DNA of 35,957 nt from Gemmatimonadota bacterium (GCA_003220935.1 QHTT01000106.1:21404-57360); one strand, 5' to 3'; positions 25,183 to 33,110 are shown, numbered from the stretch's first letter. Notes: generated by a model from the sequence alone, not told the origin. Translations and numbers: made by a program.

Positions 25183-25553
25183 CTACGCGCCCCGCACGCT
25201 GTCACCGCCGACGTCCAACACCTCCTCCAGCGCCGCCCAATCTCGCGTGCCCAGTTCGGGGCGGAGCCGCCGCTGCACGCGTTCCCACGCGGGCGTCGCG
25301 CGCTCGAGAACGCGCCGCCCCTGAGCGGAGAGGTCGACGCGGCGCTCCCGCGCGTCCGGTCCACGCGTCGGATCCACTTCGACCGCTCCAACTGCCGGAG
25401 CGTGCGACTGAGCGTCGTGCTATCGACCGCCAGCAGCTCCCCCAGCGCGTCTTGCGTCATCGGCCCACCGGCTCGCGCCAGGGCTCGTAGCAATGTGAAC
25501 TGCGTGATCCGCAGCCCGGTGGGCCGCAGCGCTGCGTCGTACAGCTGGGTCAC
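25183..25553 (-). pseudogene. MarR family regulator, frameshifted
   Basis: The N-terminal part reads TQLYDAALRPTGLRITQFTL, TQDALGELLAVDSTTLSRTL and RQLERSKWIRR, a clear MarR winged helix. After about 25365 the continuing homology (GPDARERRVDLSAQGRRVLE, RATPAWERVQRRL) is in another frame; one inserted base would restore it. The full length of 371 bases is not a multiple of three. GTG 25553 overlaps the stop of the DinB gene (GTGA). Family-like residues (AARA) also precede the GTG in frame, so the original N-terminus may have been cut when the two genes were joined. It is either a pseudogene or carries a sequencing error. Confidence 0.75.
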
Positions 25554-26020
25554 GGCCCGAGCTGCCGGAGATGATGGAGATCGTGGCCGGCGAGGGTCTG
25601 CAAGATCCAATCGATCGAAATCTGCCCCAATTCGGGGTGGGGCAATGGCCGCGCGCGCTGGTCCGATGGGATCCGTCGGTACAGCGTCAGGTTGAGCCGA
25701 CGCAGCGCCAGATATGCAGCCAGCGCCGTCTCCGGATCGGTGGGAGTCTCCTGAGCTACCCATCGTGCGCCGTCATACGGCTGGACGACATAGCCCTCGA
25801 CCGTGAGTGCGAGACGGACGCGATTGCACCAGCCGATCTCGTCGTGTGCCAAGTGGAGGATGAGTTGAGCCGCCGTCCATTTCCCCGGGGCGTAGGTTCC
25901 GGCCCAGCGACGCGCGTCCCAACCCCGCACGAGCGCAGCGATTCGGGTGGGAGTCGATGCCAAGAGCGACAGCGGATCCTGCGCACCCACGAGATCTGCG
26001 TAGGGAAGCGACGCGAGCAT
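25550..26020 (-). CDS. DinB/YfiT-like metal-binding family protein
   Basis: 156-residue four-helix-bundle protein. The family pattern is visible: GKWTAAQLILHLAHDEIGW with the first His ligands, a middle ERRIP-like segment (YRRIPSDQRARPLPHP), and the terminal GHDLHHLRQLG. Such proteins bind a divalent metal and often act as thiol-dependent transferases, but the substrate is unknown here. ATG 26020 lacks a good Shine-Dalgarno; CATAAT (26036-26031) lies at -10 distance, so the mRNA may be almost leaderless. It is co-transcribed with the broken MarR gene. Confidence 0.82.
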   Translation of the reverse strand: MLASLPYADLVGAQDPLSLLASTPTRIAALVRGWDARRWAGTYAPGKWTAAQLILHLAHDEIGWCNRVRLALTVEGYVVQPYDGARWVAQETPTDPETALAAYLALRRLNLTLYRRIPSDQRARPLPHPELGQISIDWILQTLAGHDLHHLRQLGP

Positions 26021-26060
26021 GAGGCGAACATTATGGCGCCGAATTGCCGTCCCGCCAGCC

Positions 26061-26088
26061 TTGCACCGCCCACCACGCCCGGCATATT
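26061..26088 (+). promoter_or_regulatory. Putative promoter of the small-peptide/transporter operon
   Basis: TTGCAC (26061-26066), a 16-base spacer and CATATT (26083-26088) lie in the 79-base gap between divergent genes. Transcription would start close to the GTG at 26100. Confidence 0.4.
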
Positions 26089-26099
26089 GCTACCTCCCC

Positions 26100-26210
26100 G
26101 TGCAACCCACGCATCCTTCCCGCTGGCGCGCGCTGCTCGGCGACCTTCACTTCTGGATCCCGGTCGTCGTGCTCCTGGCCGGACTCCTCGTTCTGCGGTG
26201 GATCGCATAG
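26100..26210 (+). CDS. Small single-span membrane protein
   Basis: 36 residues: VQPTHPSRWRALLGDLHF, then WIPVVVLLAGLLVLRWIA. The second half is a clean transmembrane helix with flanking Trp and Arg. The frame is also open upstream from an ATG at 26019, but that part is Pro/Arg-rich and reads like non-coding GC-rich sequence. The stop lies 13 bases inside the transporter gene, suggesting translational coupling. I recognise no family. It could be a transporter accessory peptide. Confidence 0.5.
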   Translation: MQPTHPSRWRALLGDLHFWIPVVVLLAGLLVLRWIA

Positions 26211-27487
26211 CCGAGCTCGATCCGGCACGACTCCGTCGCCTCCAGGGCGTCGGGACCCTCTCCGGGTTCGCCGCCGGCGCTTGGCTCGGCGCAGCGGAGG
26301 CGCCCACTAAGCTCGTGACGCTCGGCATCCCCCCGGTGGTCATTTCCTTCATTATGGTGCTCGGCGTGTTCCTGGCGCGCTGGAGCCTCCCCGCTCTGGT
26401 ACGCGGCACCGCAGCCGTGCGGGACGACGTGCGTCAAGCGCCGCACCTCGTGATCTGGGCCGCGCTCGCGGGCTGCCTCTGGGCCGTCGCCAACACGCTC
26501 ACGATCTTCGCGATCAAGCAGATCGGGCTCTCCATCGCGTTCCCGCTCTGGAACGCCAACAGCCTGCTCGGCATCCTCTGGGGCACGCTGCTCTTCAACG
26601 AGCTGCGCGACGCGGGGCGGGCGCGCTGGCTCGGCGTCCTGGGCGGTGCTGCGGCGATGTTCGCCGGCGCGACGCTCCTCGCGGTCGCGTCATCGACCCG
26701 CGCGCCCGGGGGCGACGCCCTCCGGGGCATCGCGGCCGCGCTCACCGCCGGCGCTCTGTGGGGCACCATGTATATCCCCTACCGCAAGGCGTACCTCACC
26801 GGCATGCATCCGCTCTCGTTCGTCGCGTTCTTCACCATCGGCGAGTTCGGCATGATGACGGCACTTGCCCTGAGCGTTTCGGGCGGGCCGGGCCCGCTGT
26901 GGGGTGAGCTCGCCAAGAGCCGCGAGGTGCTGTTCTGGCTGCTCCTCGCCGGGTTCGTGTGGGTGGTGGGCGACCTGTTTCAACAGTACGCGGCCAAGTA
27001 TGTGGGCATCAGCCGTGGCATCCCGCTCTCGAACACCAACCAGCTGTGGGGGCTCGTCTGGGGGATCGCGGTGTTCGGCGAGCTGGGAGGCGGCAGCCCA
27101 GCGCTCTACTGGCGAGTGATTGGCGGGTCGCTCCTGATGGCCGCTGGTGCGGGCGCGATCGCGCTCGCCTCCGCGCCCAGTCGGGAGCACCGGCGTTGGC
27201 AGGAGGCGGGGGCCCGGGAAAGCAACCGCTACGGCGTGGATCCGGCGTACGTAGCGGCGGGGATGGCGGGCGAGGACGCGCGCGGTCCGCGCGCGGCCAA
27301 CCGGCGGGGCCCGCTCGACTGGCTGCTCGTCGCGGGCGCGACGGCGGTGTTCGTGGGATTCGCTGCGGTCGCCCGGGTGCCTGCGCTCCTGGTGGACTGG
27401 CGTTGGGCGGCGGCGCTCACCCTCGCTCTAGTGGCGTTCCTCACCGCGGGCGGTCTGGCGCTGTGGCGCGCGACGCGGTTCGGGTGA
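26198..27487 (+). CDS. GRP (glucose/ribose porter) family transporter, DMT superfamily
   Basis: 429-residue membrane protein with ten or more hydrophobic helices. It has the internal two-fold repeat of this family: FPLWNANSLLGILWGTLLFN with an ELRD end in the first half, and GIPLSNTNQLWGLVWGIAVF with FGE in the second, as in GlcU/RbsU/TMEM144-type sugar carriers. It probably takes up a sugar or related solute; specificity is unknown. GTG 26198 is used because the family N-terminus (GTLSGFAAGAWLGAAEAPTK) starts about 20 residues later. There is no Shine-Dalgarno, consistent with coupling to the overlapping small peptide. A hydrophilic insert near residues 325-365 separates the last helices. 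Its stop overlaps the next start (GTGA). Confidence 0.82.
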   Translation: MDRIAELDPARLRRLQGVGTLSGFAAGAWLGAAEAPTKLVTLGIPPVVISFIMVLGVFLARWSLPALVRGTAAVRDDVRQAPHLVIWAALAGCLWAVANTLTIFAIKQIGLSIAFPLWNANSLLGILWGTLLFNELRDAGRARWLGVLGGAAAMFAGATLLAVASSTRAPGGDALRGIAAALTAGALWGTMYIPYRKAYLTGMHPLSFVAFFTIGEFGMMTALALSVSGGPGPLWGELAKSREVLFWLLLAGFVWVVGDLFQQYAAKYVGISRGIPLSNTNQLWGLVWGIAVFGELGGGSPALYWRVIGGSLLMAAGAGAIALASAPSREHRRWQEAGARESNRYGVDPAYVAAGMAGEDARGPRAANRRGPLDWLLVAGATAVFVGFAAVARVPALLVDWRWAAALTLALVAFLTAGGLALWRATRFG

Positions 27488-28047
27488 ACCCGCGGGTGAA
27501 TGCGCTCCCGCGCGCAACGCATCGCGCCCGGCCGCTCCTCGCCACGCTGCTCGTCGTGCTCGTGGCGCGGGCGGCTCCGGCTCAACGGATTCCTGCGAGC
27601 CAGCACGGCTCGGTGACGCAACGCGTCGGCCGTACCGACATTGCGGTCTCCTACAACCGCCCCGTGGCGCGCGGGCGGACGCTGTTCGGCGACCTGGTCC
27701 AGTGGGGACGCATCTGGCACCCGGGCGCGGACTCGGCCACTACGATAAGCTTCAGTCGCGACGTCACGATCGCCGGCCGCGACATCCCCGCGGGCCGCTA
27801 CACCCTGTGGACCATCCCCGAGGAGCCGCCGCAGCCCTGGACCGTGATCCTGAGCCGCGGCGTGGACGTGTGGCACACGCAGTATCCCGGAGAATCGCTC
27901 GACGCGCTGCGCATCAGCGTCGTGCCAGAGCAGGGCGACCACATGGAAGTGCTGGCGTTCTACTTCCCGATCGTCACCTCCGACTCGACCGTGCTGCGCC
28001 TGCACTGGGGCACCACGATCGTCCCCATCACCATCCGCGCGAAATAG
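27484..28047 (+). CDS. DUF2911 family exported protein
   Basis: 187 residues from GTG 27484 overlapping the transporter stop. An N-terminal signal peptide (basic residues, then LLATLLVVLVARAAPAQ) leads to the DUF2911 domain: VTQRVGRTDIAVSYNRPVAR, GRTLFGDLVQWGRIWHPGAD, IPAGRYTLWTIP. It should be a periplasmic or secreted beta-rich protein of unknown function, common in Bacteroidota and Gemmatimonadota. Last gene of the small-peptide/transporter operon. Confidence 0.88.
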   Translation: MNPRVNALPRATHRARPLLATLLVVLVARAAPAQRIPASQHGSVTQRVGRTDIAVSYNRPVARGRTLFGDLVQWGRIWHPGADSATTISFSRDVTIAGRDIPAGRYTLWTIPEEPPQPWTVILSRGVDVWHTQYPGESLDALRISVVPEQGDHMEVLAFYFPIVTSDSTVLRLHWGTTIVPITIRAK

Positions 28048-28070
28048 GGACGCGCCGCCGCGCGGTCCTT

Positions 28071-28094
28071 ACGGGGCGCGCTGTGGTGCCCCGT
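28071..28094 (+). terminator. Terminator hairpin after the DUF2911 gene
   Basis: ACGGGGC (28071-28077) and GCCCCGT (28088-28094) form a perfect seven-pair stem over a ten-base loop, followed by TCTTC. It lies 23 bases past the operon's last stop. The rest of 28095-28218 holds nothing I can assign. Confidence 0.5.
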
Positions 28095-28218
28095 TCTTCG
28101 GACCAGGGTTATGCGACAGCCACGGGTGTTTGTCGGCCGTGCGTTCGTGATCCCTCCCCGGGAGGTCGCGCACGGCGAGTGGCGCCCTCCGCCGGGGTCC
28201 AGTAGGCCGGACGGCCGC

Positions 28219-28746
28219 TCAGAACTGCACCGACAGCCCGACCGCGAACCGGCCGGGGCCGACCGGCCCGACGCTAATCCACGCTGGGGGCTCGACTGTC
28301 CTCCAATGCTCGCCCCCGACAACCGCACCGACGATCGTGCCCAGGACCACCCCGGCGGGCACCGTGACGACAAACAACCCGCATACCAGGCGGCGACAAG
28401 TCCCGCTGGAGACGACAGGGGCGAGTACGCCGAGCGCCGCCCCGCCGAGGAAGCCAAGGGCGACGCAGCCACCCCGATGTCCGCCGCTGCATGCGCCAGG
28501 GCCCCCGCTGACCTCGAGCCGCGTCCCGCGCTCGCGCGGGAAAGCCACCGTCGTGCCGTTCGCACGCCGCACGACGATGGTGGCGCTGTCGATCGCTTCG
28601 AGACTCCCGGGCCCCACGTCGCGCCACCCGTCGGGCGCGGTGACGCGAACCCGAACGCCAGGAGCCAGGGCGGGCGTTTCTTGGGCGCCGAGAGCGCCGA
28701 GCGGCAAGCCCAGCGCGAGCGCGAAGCAGGAGCAGATGCGTTTTAT
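28219..28746 (-). CDS. Exported glycine-rich membrane protein with apparent ATA start
   Basis: 175 residues if translation begins at ATA 28746-28744. That start gives a good signal peptide (KRICSCFALALGLPLGALGA, then QE) and sits four bases after a perfect GGAGGTGA, but no ATG, GTG or TTG occupies the position. The first in-frame conventional start is TTG 28707, inside the signal peptide. The mature part begins GVRVRVTAPDGWRDVGPGSL and continues with short beta strands (TIVVRRANGTTVAF). Two glycine-rich hydrophobic segments follow (GGCVALGFLGGAALGVLAPV and LFVVTVPAGVVLGTIVGAVV). Function unknown. It is either a rare ATA start, a mutated start codon or a base error. An 11-pair hairpin abuts the ribosome-binding site. 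Confidence 0.6.
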   Translation of the reverse strand: MKRICSCFALALGLPLGALGAQETPALAPGVRVRVTAPDGWRDVGPGSLEAIDSATIVVRRANGTTVAFPRERGTRLEVSGGPGACSGGHRGGCVALGFLGGAALGVLAPVVSSGTCRRLVCGLFVVTVPAGVVLGTIVGAVVGGEHWRTVEPPAWISVGPVGPGRFAVGLSVQF

Positions 28747-28755
28747 GGGTCACCT

Positions 28756-28791
28756 CCCGCCGGAGAGAACAGTGGGTCGGTCTCCAGCGGG
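28756..28791 (-). promoter_or_regulatory. Leader hairpin abutting the ribosome-binding site
   Basis: On the minus-strand RNA CCCGCTGGAGA pairs with TCTCCGGCGGG over 11 pairs (one U-G) with a 14-base loop. Its 3' arm ends within the GGAGGTGA ribosome-binding site of the ATA-start gene, so it could limit translation. Confidence 0.45.
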
Positions 28792-28808
28792 TTTCAAGAG
28801 CGGCCACC

Positions 28809-28823
28809 TGTAACATTGTCACA
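28809..28823. promoter_or_regulatory. TGTNACA inverted repeat, candidate operator
   Basis: TGTAACA-T-TGTCACA consists of two TGTNACA units around a central T, palindromic at all but one pair. It lies in the shared region between the minus-strand gene at 28219-28746 and the histidine kinase at 28964. Confidence 0.4.
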
Positions 28824-28906
28824 TTTCCCGTGGTCCGGAAGACGCGGAGCACTCCAGCCCGGTCCCGCCTGTCGCATTCCCACCCGTCCGTGCCGCAAAA
28901 ACGCCC

Positions 28907-28912
28907 TACAAT
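28907..28912 (+). promoter_or_regulatory. Putative -10 element of the histidine kinase gene
   Basis: TACAAT lies 51 bases before ATG 28964 in the divergent region. The -35 is not convincing. Confidence 0.35.
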
Positions 28913-28963
28913 TGAGCGTGCTGGCGTTCCAAACTTCAGCTACGTGAACGGCTCATCCGTCTG

Positions 28964-30100
28964 ATGGAGACCCGGACGGTTCCGGATCCAAGCCCCGAGC
29001 GCCGGCGCGAGGTCTTGCGCCAGGCGAGTGTGGCGCTCCAGGGACGGGTCGTCACCCTGTGGGAAGTGTCCTCGCGCGCGGAAGTGATCCCGGTACAGAC
29101 GAGCGCGACGACTCCTGAATACCGAGACACGCGACTCGACCTCGACAGCACGCTCCATCGCTGGAGTGCTCCAATCATTCAAGGCAGCCGCTGGGTCGGC
29201 TGCCGGTTGGACGAGGGCGGGCCATGGTGCGTGGCGCCCGTGAGGAAGCAGCCGCCCGCACCGCCGCCCGATAGTGTCGAGCGCCGCAGCCGGGAGCGGA
29301 TCATCCTCGAGCTGGCTGGTCTCTGTATGGGCCTCGTGGACCAGGCGCCGACCACCAGCCGGCCGCGTTCGCCGGAGCCGGACGCCCTGGCCGAGCTGGT
29401 GCGCCAGCCAAGTGTGATTGCCCATGAGGTCGCCAATCCCCTGACCGCGGCGCTCGCGAGCCTCGATCTGTCGTTGGACATGGTACGGACGGCGGCATCC
29501 CTGGACCCTGCGTTTCGTGCGGAGCTGCTCGAGGAGCTCGCGGGCGTAGGGGAAGGCATGGAGCAGGCGATCCAGTTCTTACGCTCGATGCAAGACCGGG
29601 CCCGGGGAGGGCTGGCTCGATCGGAGCGGTTCGACGCCGCGCAAGTGGTCCGGTCGTGCGTGGCGCTGGAGCGGCCGCTCGCGCGCAAGCGCGGCATCGC
29701 GCTCCAGGGGGTCATCGCGGTGAGCGGCGTGTTTCTCCATGGAGATCCGAACGCCCTGTATCAGGTGCTCACCAATTTGATCCGCAATGCGGTGGCGGCG
29801 TCCCGGGAGCGGAACACGCCCGTCCTGGTCACACTCAAGCAGGTGGGCGAGACGCTGCGCCTGGCAGTCCAGGACGAAGGCGTGGGGATCGCGGCCGAGC
29901 ATCTGGAGCGGATCTTTGAGCCGGGTTTCACCACCCAGGAGTTCGGCTCGGGCTCGGGCACGGGACTGACGGTCGTCCGTCAGATCTCGCAGGAGATGTT
30001 CGGTGGAGCGGTCCGTGTGGACTCCGCGCTGCGTCGCGGCGCCACGTTCGAGCTCAGTCTCCCGATTCCCCCACAACGCACCGTCCGCGAGCGGCGCTGA
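28964..30100 (+). CDS. Cytosolic sensor histidine kinase
   Basis: 378 residues without membrane segments. Residues 1-145 are an unassigned sensor region with no recognisable PAS or GAF motif. The phospho-acceptor His154 is in VIAHEVANPL. The ATPase domain has the N box LYQVLTNLIRNAVAAS, G1 DEGVGI, the F box IFEPGFTT and G2 GSGTGLTVV. It belongs to the NtrB/HisKA-like group. No response regulator is adjacent, so it is an orphan in this window. The start has no strong Shine-Dalgarno. A receiver-containing partner elsewhere in the genome is expected. Confidence 0.88.
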   Translation: METRTVPDPSPERRREVLRQASVALQGRVVTLWEVSSRAEVIPVQTSATTPEYRDTRLDLDSTLHRWSAPIIQGSRWVGCRLDEGGPWCVAPVRKQPPAPPPDSVERRSRERIILELAGLCMGLVDQAPTTSRPRSPEPDALAELVRQPSVIAHEVANPLTAALASLDLSLDMVRTAASLDPAFRAELLEELAGVGEGMEQAIQFLRSMQDRARGGLARSERFDAAQVVRSCVALERPLARKRGIALQGVIAVSGVFLHGDPNALYQVLTNLIRNAVAASRERNTPVLVTLKQVGETLRLAVQDEGVGIAAEHLERIFEPGFTTQEFGSGSGTGLTVVRQISQEMFGGAVRVDSALRRGATFELSLPIPPQRTVRERR

Positions 30101-30121
30101 GCGCCGCCGCCTGGCCCCAGG

Positions 30122-30388
30122 GTGTGGAGCTCCGTGCGGGTGCTGGACCGCGGGCGGGAGCGCTGCGGCATCGTCACGATCGATGTCCGCGGGCATGACG
30201 CCGCCGACCTGAAGCTTCGCCTCCGCGAGCGGGGGATCAACACGAGCTCGTCGGACCGCGACGACGGCGTGCTCGACATGGACGAGAAGCGCGCGACCAC
30301 GGTGCTCCGCTTCTCACCCCACTATTACAACACGACGGACGAACTCGCCGCCGCCGTCGAGGTGCTTGGCGAGCTCATCCGGCGATGA
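30122..30388 (+). pseudogene. C-terminal stub of a class V aminotransferase
   Basis: About 85 residues (VRVLDRGRERCGIVTIDVRG, GINTSSSDRDDGVLDM, VLRFSPHYYNTTDEL) match the small C-terminal domain of class V aminotransferase/cysteine desulfurase-like PLP enzymes of about 390 residues. The large domain with the PLP lysine is absent; the frame before 30122 has no homology. The stub ends with an intact stop. It is a deletion remnant, although translation of an 88-residue protein cannot be excluded. Confidence 0.7.
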
Positions 30389-30406
30389 TCGTGGGGCCGC
30401 GCGACA

Positions 30407-30916
30407 TCACTGTTTCATGATGTCTCCCGTCACGATGCCGTCCCTCGAGAAGTTGCGCGACGGAATCTCGATCCTCCATGTGTCCATGCCGGCCACCGCC
30501 GACCCGTTGTCGCACGCCTTCACGGTGTAGGGCACGGCGGGGTCGACCACGACGCCACTCTCCACCAACACCCCCGTGGCGTCGAACTCCGCCCCGTGGC
30601 TCGACAGGCTGCAGAAGCCGGAGCTGGCGCGGAACGCCGTGAAGGAGTTCGCGGGGTTTACCGTCGGGTCCGTGGTCAGCGACTCGCCAGCCACGTCGCT
30701 GGCCGTGAACACCCCGTGCACCCCCGACGCGTCGGACTTGACGTCGAAGGCGAAGGTCGTCTGGTCAGGGGTGCCCACCTGGATCGTACCGATACCGCTC
30801 AATTCTCCGGGCTCGGCCCCGACCCACGCCTCGAGCTTGGGACGCACTACGTCGTCGTTACACGCGGTGGCGACCATGAGGAGCGCGACGGCCGCCAAGA
30901 GATTCCGACCCGTCAT
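30407..30916 (-). CDS. Small lipoprotein of unknown function
   Basis: 169 residues with a signal peptide and lipobox VATAC (Cys19). ATG 30916 follows GAGGGAGGG. The mature domain looks like a beta sandwich (GIGTIQVGTPDQTTFAFDVK) and contains two further Cys that could pair (FCSL and KACDN). I do not recognise the family. The last 26 codons (MDTWRIEIPS...VTGDIMKQ) recur as an inverted, diverged copy at 31199-31279, so a paralogue once lay nearby. Confidence 0.75.
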   Translation of the reverse strand: MTGRNLLAAVALLMVATACNDDVVRPKLEAWVGAEPGELSGIGTIQVGTPDQTTFAFDVKSDASGVHGVFTASDVAGESLTTDPTVNPANSFTAFRASSGFCSLSSHGAEFDATGVLVESGVVVDPAVPYTVKACDNGSAVAGMDTWRIEIPSRNFSRDGIVTGDIMKQ

Positions 30917-31198
30917 AGGCCCTCCCTCTTGGAGCTACACGAGGTCTCCTGCTACAGGTTTCGTGGCCCCAGCGAGGCAAAACCCGGACCGATCTGGTGC
31001 AGCGCAGGCAAAGAGGTCCACGCCGCTCAAGCGCAACAGATGGGTGCAGCGCGCGGCGCAATGCTGTGGCCCGTGCGCAGCGACGGAAGTCGATGCGCCG
31101 CCGCGGCGGACCTCCCCCCGGCCCTCTCTCCACTCTACTCAGATCCGCGCTGCACACGCGCCGGCCGCAGGACGCGCATGCCGCCCGATGCGTAGAGC
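30917..31198. other. Region without a gene
   Basis: Between the lipoprotein start and the inverted stub I see no coding pattern on either strand. A string AGGCAAAACCCGG near 30980 superficially resembles an aptamer piece but lacks the rest. The 73 bases at 31280-31352 are also empty. Confidence 0.6.
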
Positions 31199-31279
31199 AT
31201 GGACACGTTCGATGTCAGCATTCCGTCGCACGGATTCGAGGAGTCAGGCACCGTGACGGGGGACATCGTCAAGCAGTGA
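31199..31279 (+). pseudogene. 3' stub of a lipoprotein paralogue
   Basis: Reads MDTFDVSIPSHGFEESGTVT and GDIVKQ then stop. It is 15/26 identical in protein and about 68% identical in DNA to the last 81 bases of the lipoprotein gene at 30407-30487, in opposite orientation. A stop codon lies two codons upstream in frame and nothing before it resembles the rest of the lipoprotein. Confidence 0.65.
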
Positions 31280-31352
31280 GGTCGCGACGGTGCTTCGCGC
31301 GGCGATCGACGACACACTTCCGGCGCGCGGGTCTGTCGTGGCGCGAGAGCGC

Positions 31353-33110
31353 TCAGCCAGACCACGGCTCTACGAGCGAAGGCATGACGAGCCGCTGCTC
31401 GCCTGTCCAGGGCGCTCCGCTCGGAGACGGGGCGTGTTCGCCCCACCAGGCATGCGCGTGCTCTGCCGACCACGGCTGTCCCGCCCCGCACGACACCAGT
31501 CGCTCAGCGAGCACGTCCGTGGTCTGCGGGCGGTGGTCGGGATCCTTCTCGAGGCACGTAAGAACGACGGCGTCCAGACCCGGCGGAATCGGGCGGTCGG
31601 AGCGAGCGGACGGTGCTGTCGGCGGCGTCTCTAGATGATGCGTCATGACCCTCATCGCGGACGTGCCTTCGAACACCTGCTGGCCCGTCAGGAGCCAATA
31701 TGCCACGCAGCCGACGCCATAGATGTCGGTCCGGGCATCGAGCGGGCGGTCGCCCGCAATCTGCTCCGGGGCCATGCAGCTCGGCGTGCCGGTGATGACG
31801 CCTCCCTTCGTGGCGCCCACCTCCGTCGGGTCCGGCTGCCGCCATGACTTGACGAGCCCGAAATCCAGCACCTTCACGAAGTCGGTCGCGCGACCATACC
31901 GACAGAGGTAGATGTTGGCGGGCTTGATGTCCCGGTGAATCAGCCCTCGCTCATGCGCCTCGGCCAGGGAATGGCACACCTGCACCAGCAGCTGGACAGC
32001 CCGCGCGCAGGGCAGGGGCCCGAAACGCTGCACCACCGTCTCCAGATCGTATCCCTCCAACAGCTCCATGACGTAGTAGAAGGTGCCCTCTTCGGTGACC
32101 CCAAAATCGTACAGCTGGATCGTGTGCGGCGATCGCAACTGTGCCGTCGCCTGCGCTTCGCGCTCGAACCGGCGAAGCGTGGCGCGACGCCCCTCCGCGT
32201 CGGCCGCGCCCAACATTTCCGGGCGAATGAGCTTGATCGCGGCCGGCCGGGCCAGCAACTGGTGCTCGGCGCGCCACACCTCCCCCATGCCCCCGCGGCC
32301 CAGCGGAACAACCAGCCGGTAGCTGCCGAACTCGCGCGCTCGGCGCACCAGCTTGCCTTGAACGAAGTTGCGCCGGGCCAGCACCTCGAAGAAGTAAGCC
32401 GCGAACATCCCGATCACGGTCGCGGACACGAAGAAGAAAACGTTGTTGGTCAGAATCGGCCACGGCGTTTCGCCCACGACGAGTTCGATAGCGATGTACA
32501 GGCCGACCAGCGTCCACCCCGCCGCGCTCGCGACGGCGAACCGCAGCTTCAGGAAGACGAAGCTGTACATGATCACCAGGATCAGGCCGGCGTAGTAGAA
32601 GTAGCGGCCCGGCGGCGGTGCGATCAGGATCATCGCCAGGATGCCCGCACCGACCACCACCACCATGACCACGAGCGCCCACTCCACGTAGCGGAAGGCC
32701 CCTGGAACGAAGGTGATGACGAGCACAAGCGCCGCGGTCGGGCACAGCACGCCGTAGCGAATCAGCCAGAGCTCGTTCCGCACCGCAGGCTGGACGATGG
32801 CGTCGAGCACGCCGAAAATCGCTACGAGAAACAGGCCCATCGCCACCGCGAAGCGGATGTGGCGCAGGCTCTCCCGCTCGTACTCCTCCTTGAAGGCACC
32901 CTCGAGCTCCCGGGAGGCGAACCGTAGGGTAAGCGGGTGCGTGCGGACGGCGGCGGGATCGGCTGCGGCCTCGAGGACGGCGCGGCCGAGCTTCGGAGCC
33001 CGCCGCCCGACGCCCTCGGGTACGCCGTCCACACCGACGTCGAGCAGCGAGGTCCATCGGCGCCATAGACCGCCCACCTGCGGGTGGGGGCGAGCGGGAA
33101 GGTCGCCCAT
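31353..33110 (-). CDS. Ser/Thr protein kinase with N-terminal six-helix membrane domain
   Basis: 585 residues. About six membrane helices lie between residues 86 and 242, followed by the kinase domain: GRGGMGEV from 271, Lys293 (AAIKLIR), HRDIKPAN with Asp394, DFG 416-418 and GTPSCMAPEQ. The membrane sensor precedes the catalytic domain, the reverse of the PknB order seen at 22662. ATG 33110 is preceded at seven bases by TATCTT (33123-33118), so the transcript probably begins at or next to the start codon. An in-frame ATG at 33134 would lie upstream of that element. Target unknown. Confidence 0.88.
   Translation of the reverse strand: MGDLPARPHPQVGGLWRRWTSLLDVGVDGVPEGVGRRAPKLGRAVLEAAADPAAVRTHPLTLRFASRELEGAFKEEYERESLRHIRFAVAMGLFLVAIFGVLDAIVQPAVRNELWLIRYGVLCPTAALVLVITFVPGAFRYVEWALVVMVVVVGAGILAMILIAPPPGRYFYYAGLILVIMYSFVFLKLRFAVASAAGWTLVGLYIAIELVVGETPWPILTNNVFFFVSATVIGMFAAYFFEVLARRNFVQGKLVRRAREFGSYRLVVPLGRGGMGEVWRAEHQLLARPAAIKLIRPEMLGAADAEGRRATLRRFEREAQATAQLRSPHTIQLYDFGVTEEGTFYYVMELLEGYDLETVVQRFGPLPCARAVQLLVQVCHSLAEAHERGLIHRDIKPANIYLCRYGRATDFVKVLDFGLVKSWRQPDPTEVGATKGGVITGTPSCMAPEQIAGDRPLDARTDIYGVGCVAYWLLTGQQVFEGTSAMRVMTHHLETPPTAPSARSDRPIPPGLDAVVLTCLEKDPDHRPQTTDVLAERLVSCGAGQPWSAEHAHAWWGEHAPSPSGAPWTGEQRLVMPSLVEPWSG

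Noticed and set aside
30960-31020. Second c-di-GMP aptamer (AGGCAAAACCCGG)
   Set aside because: No GAAA tetraloop stem and no GCAAAGCC core follow.
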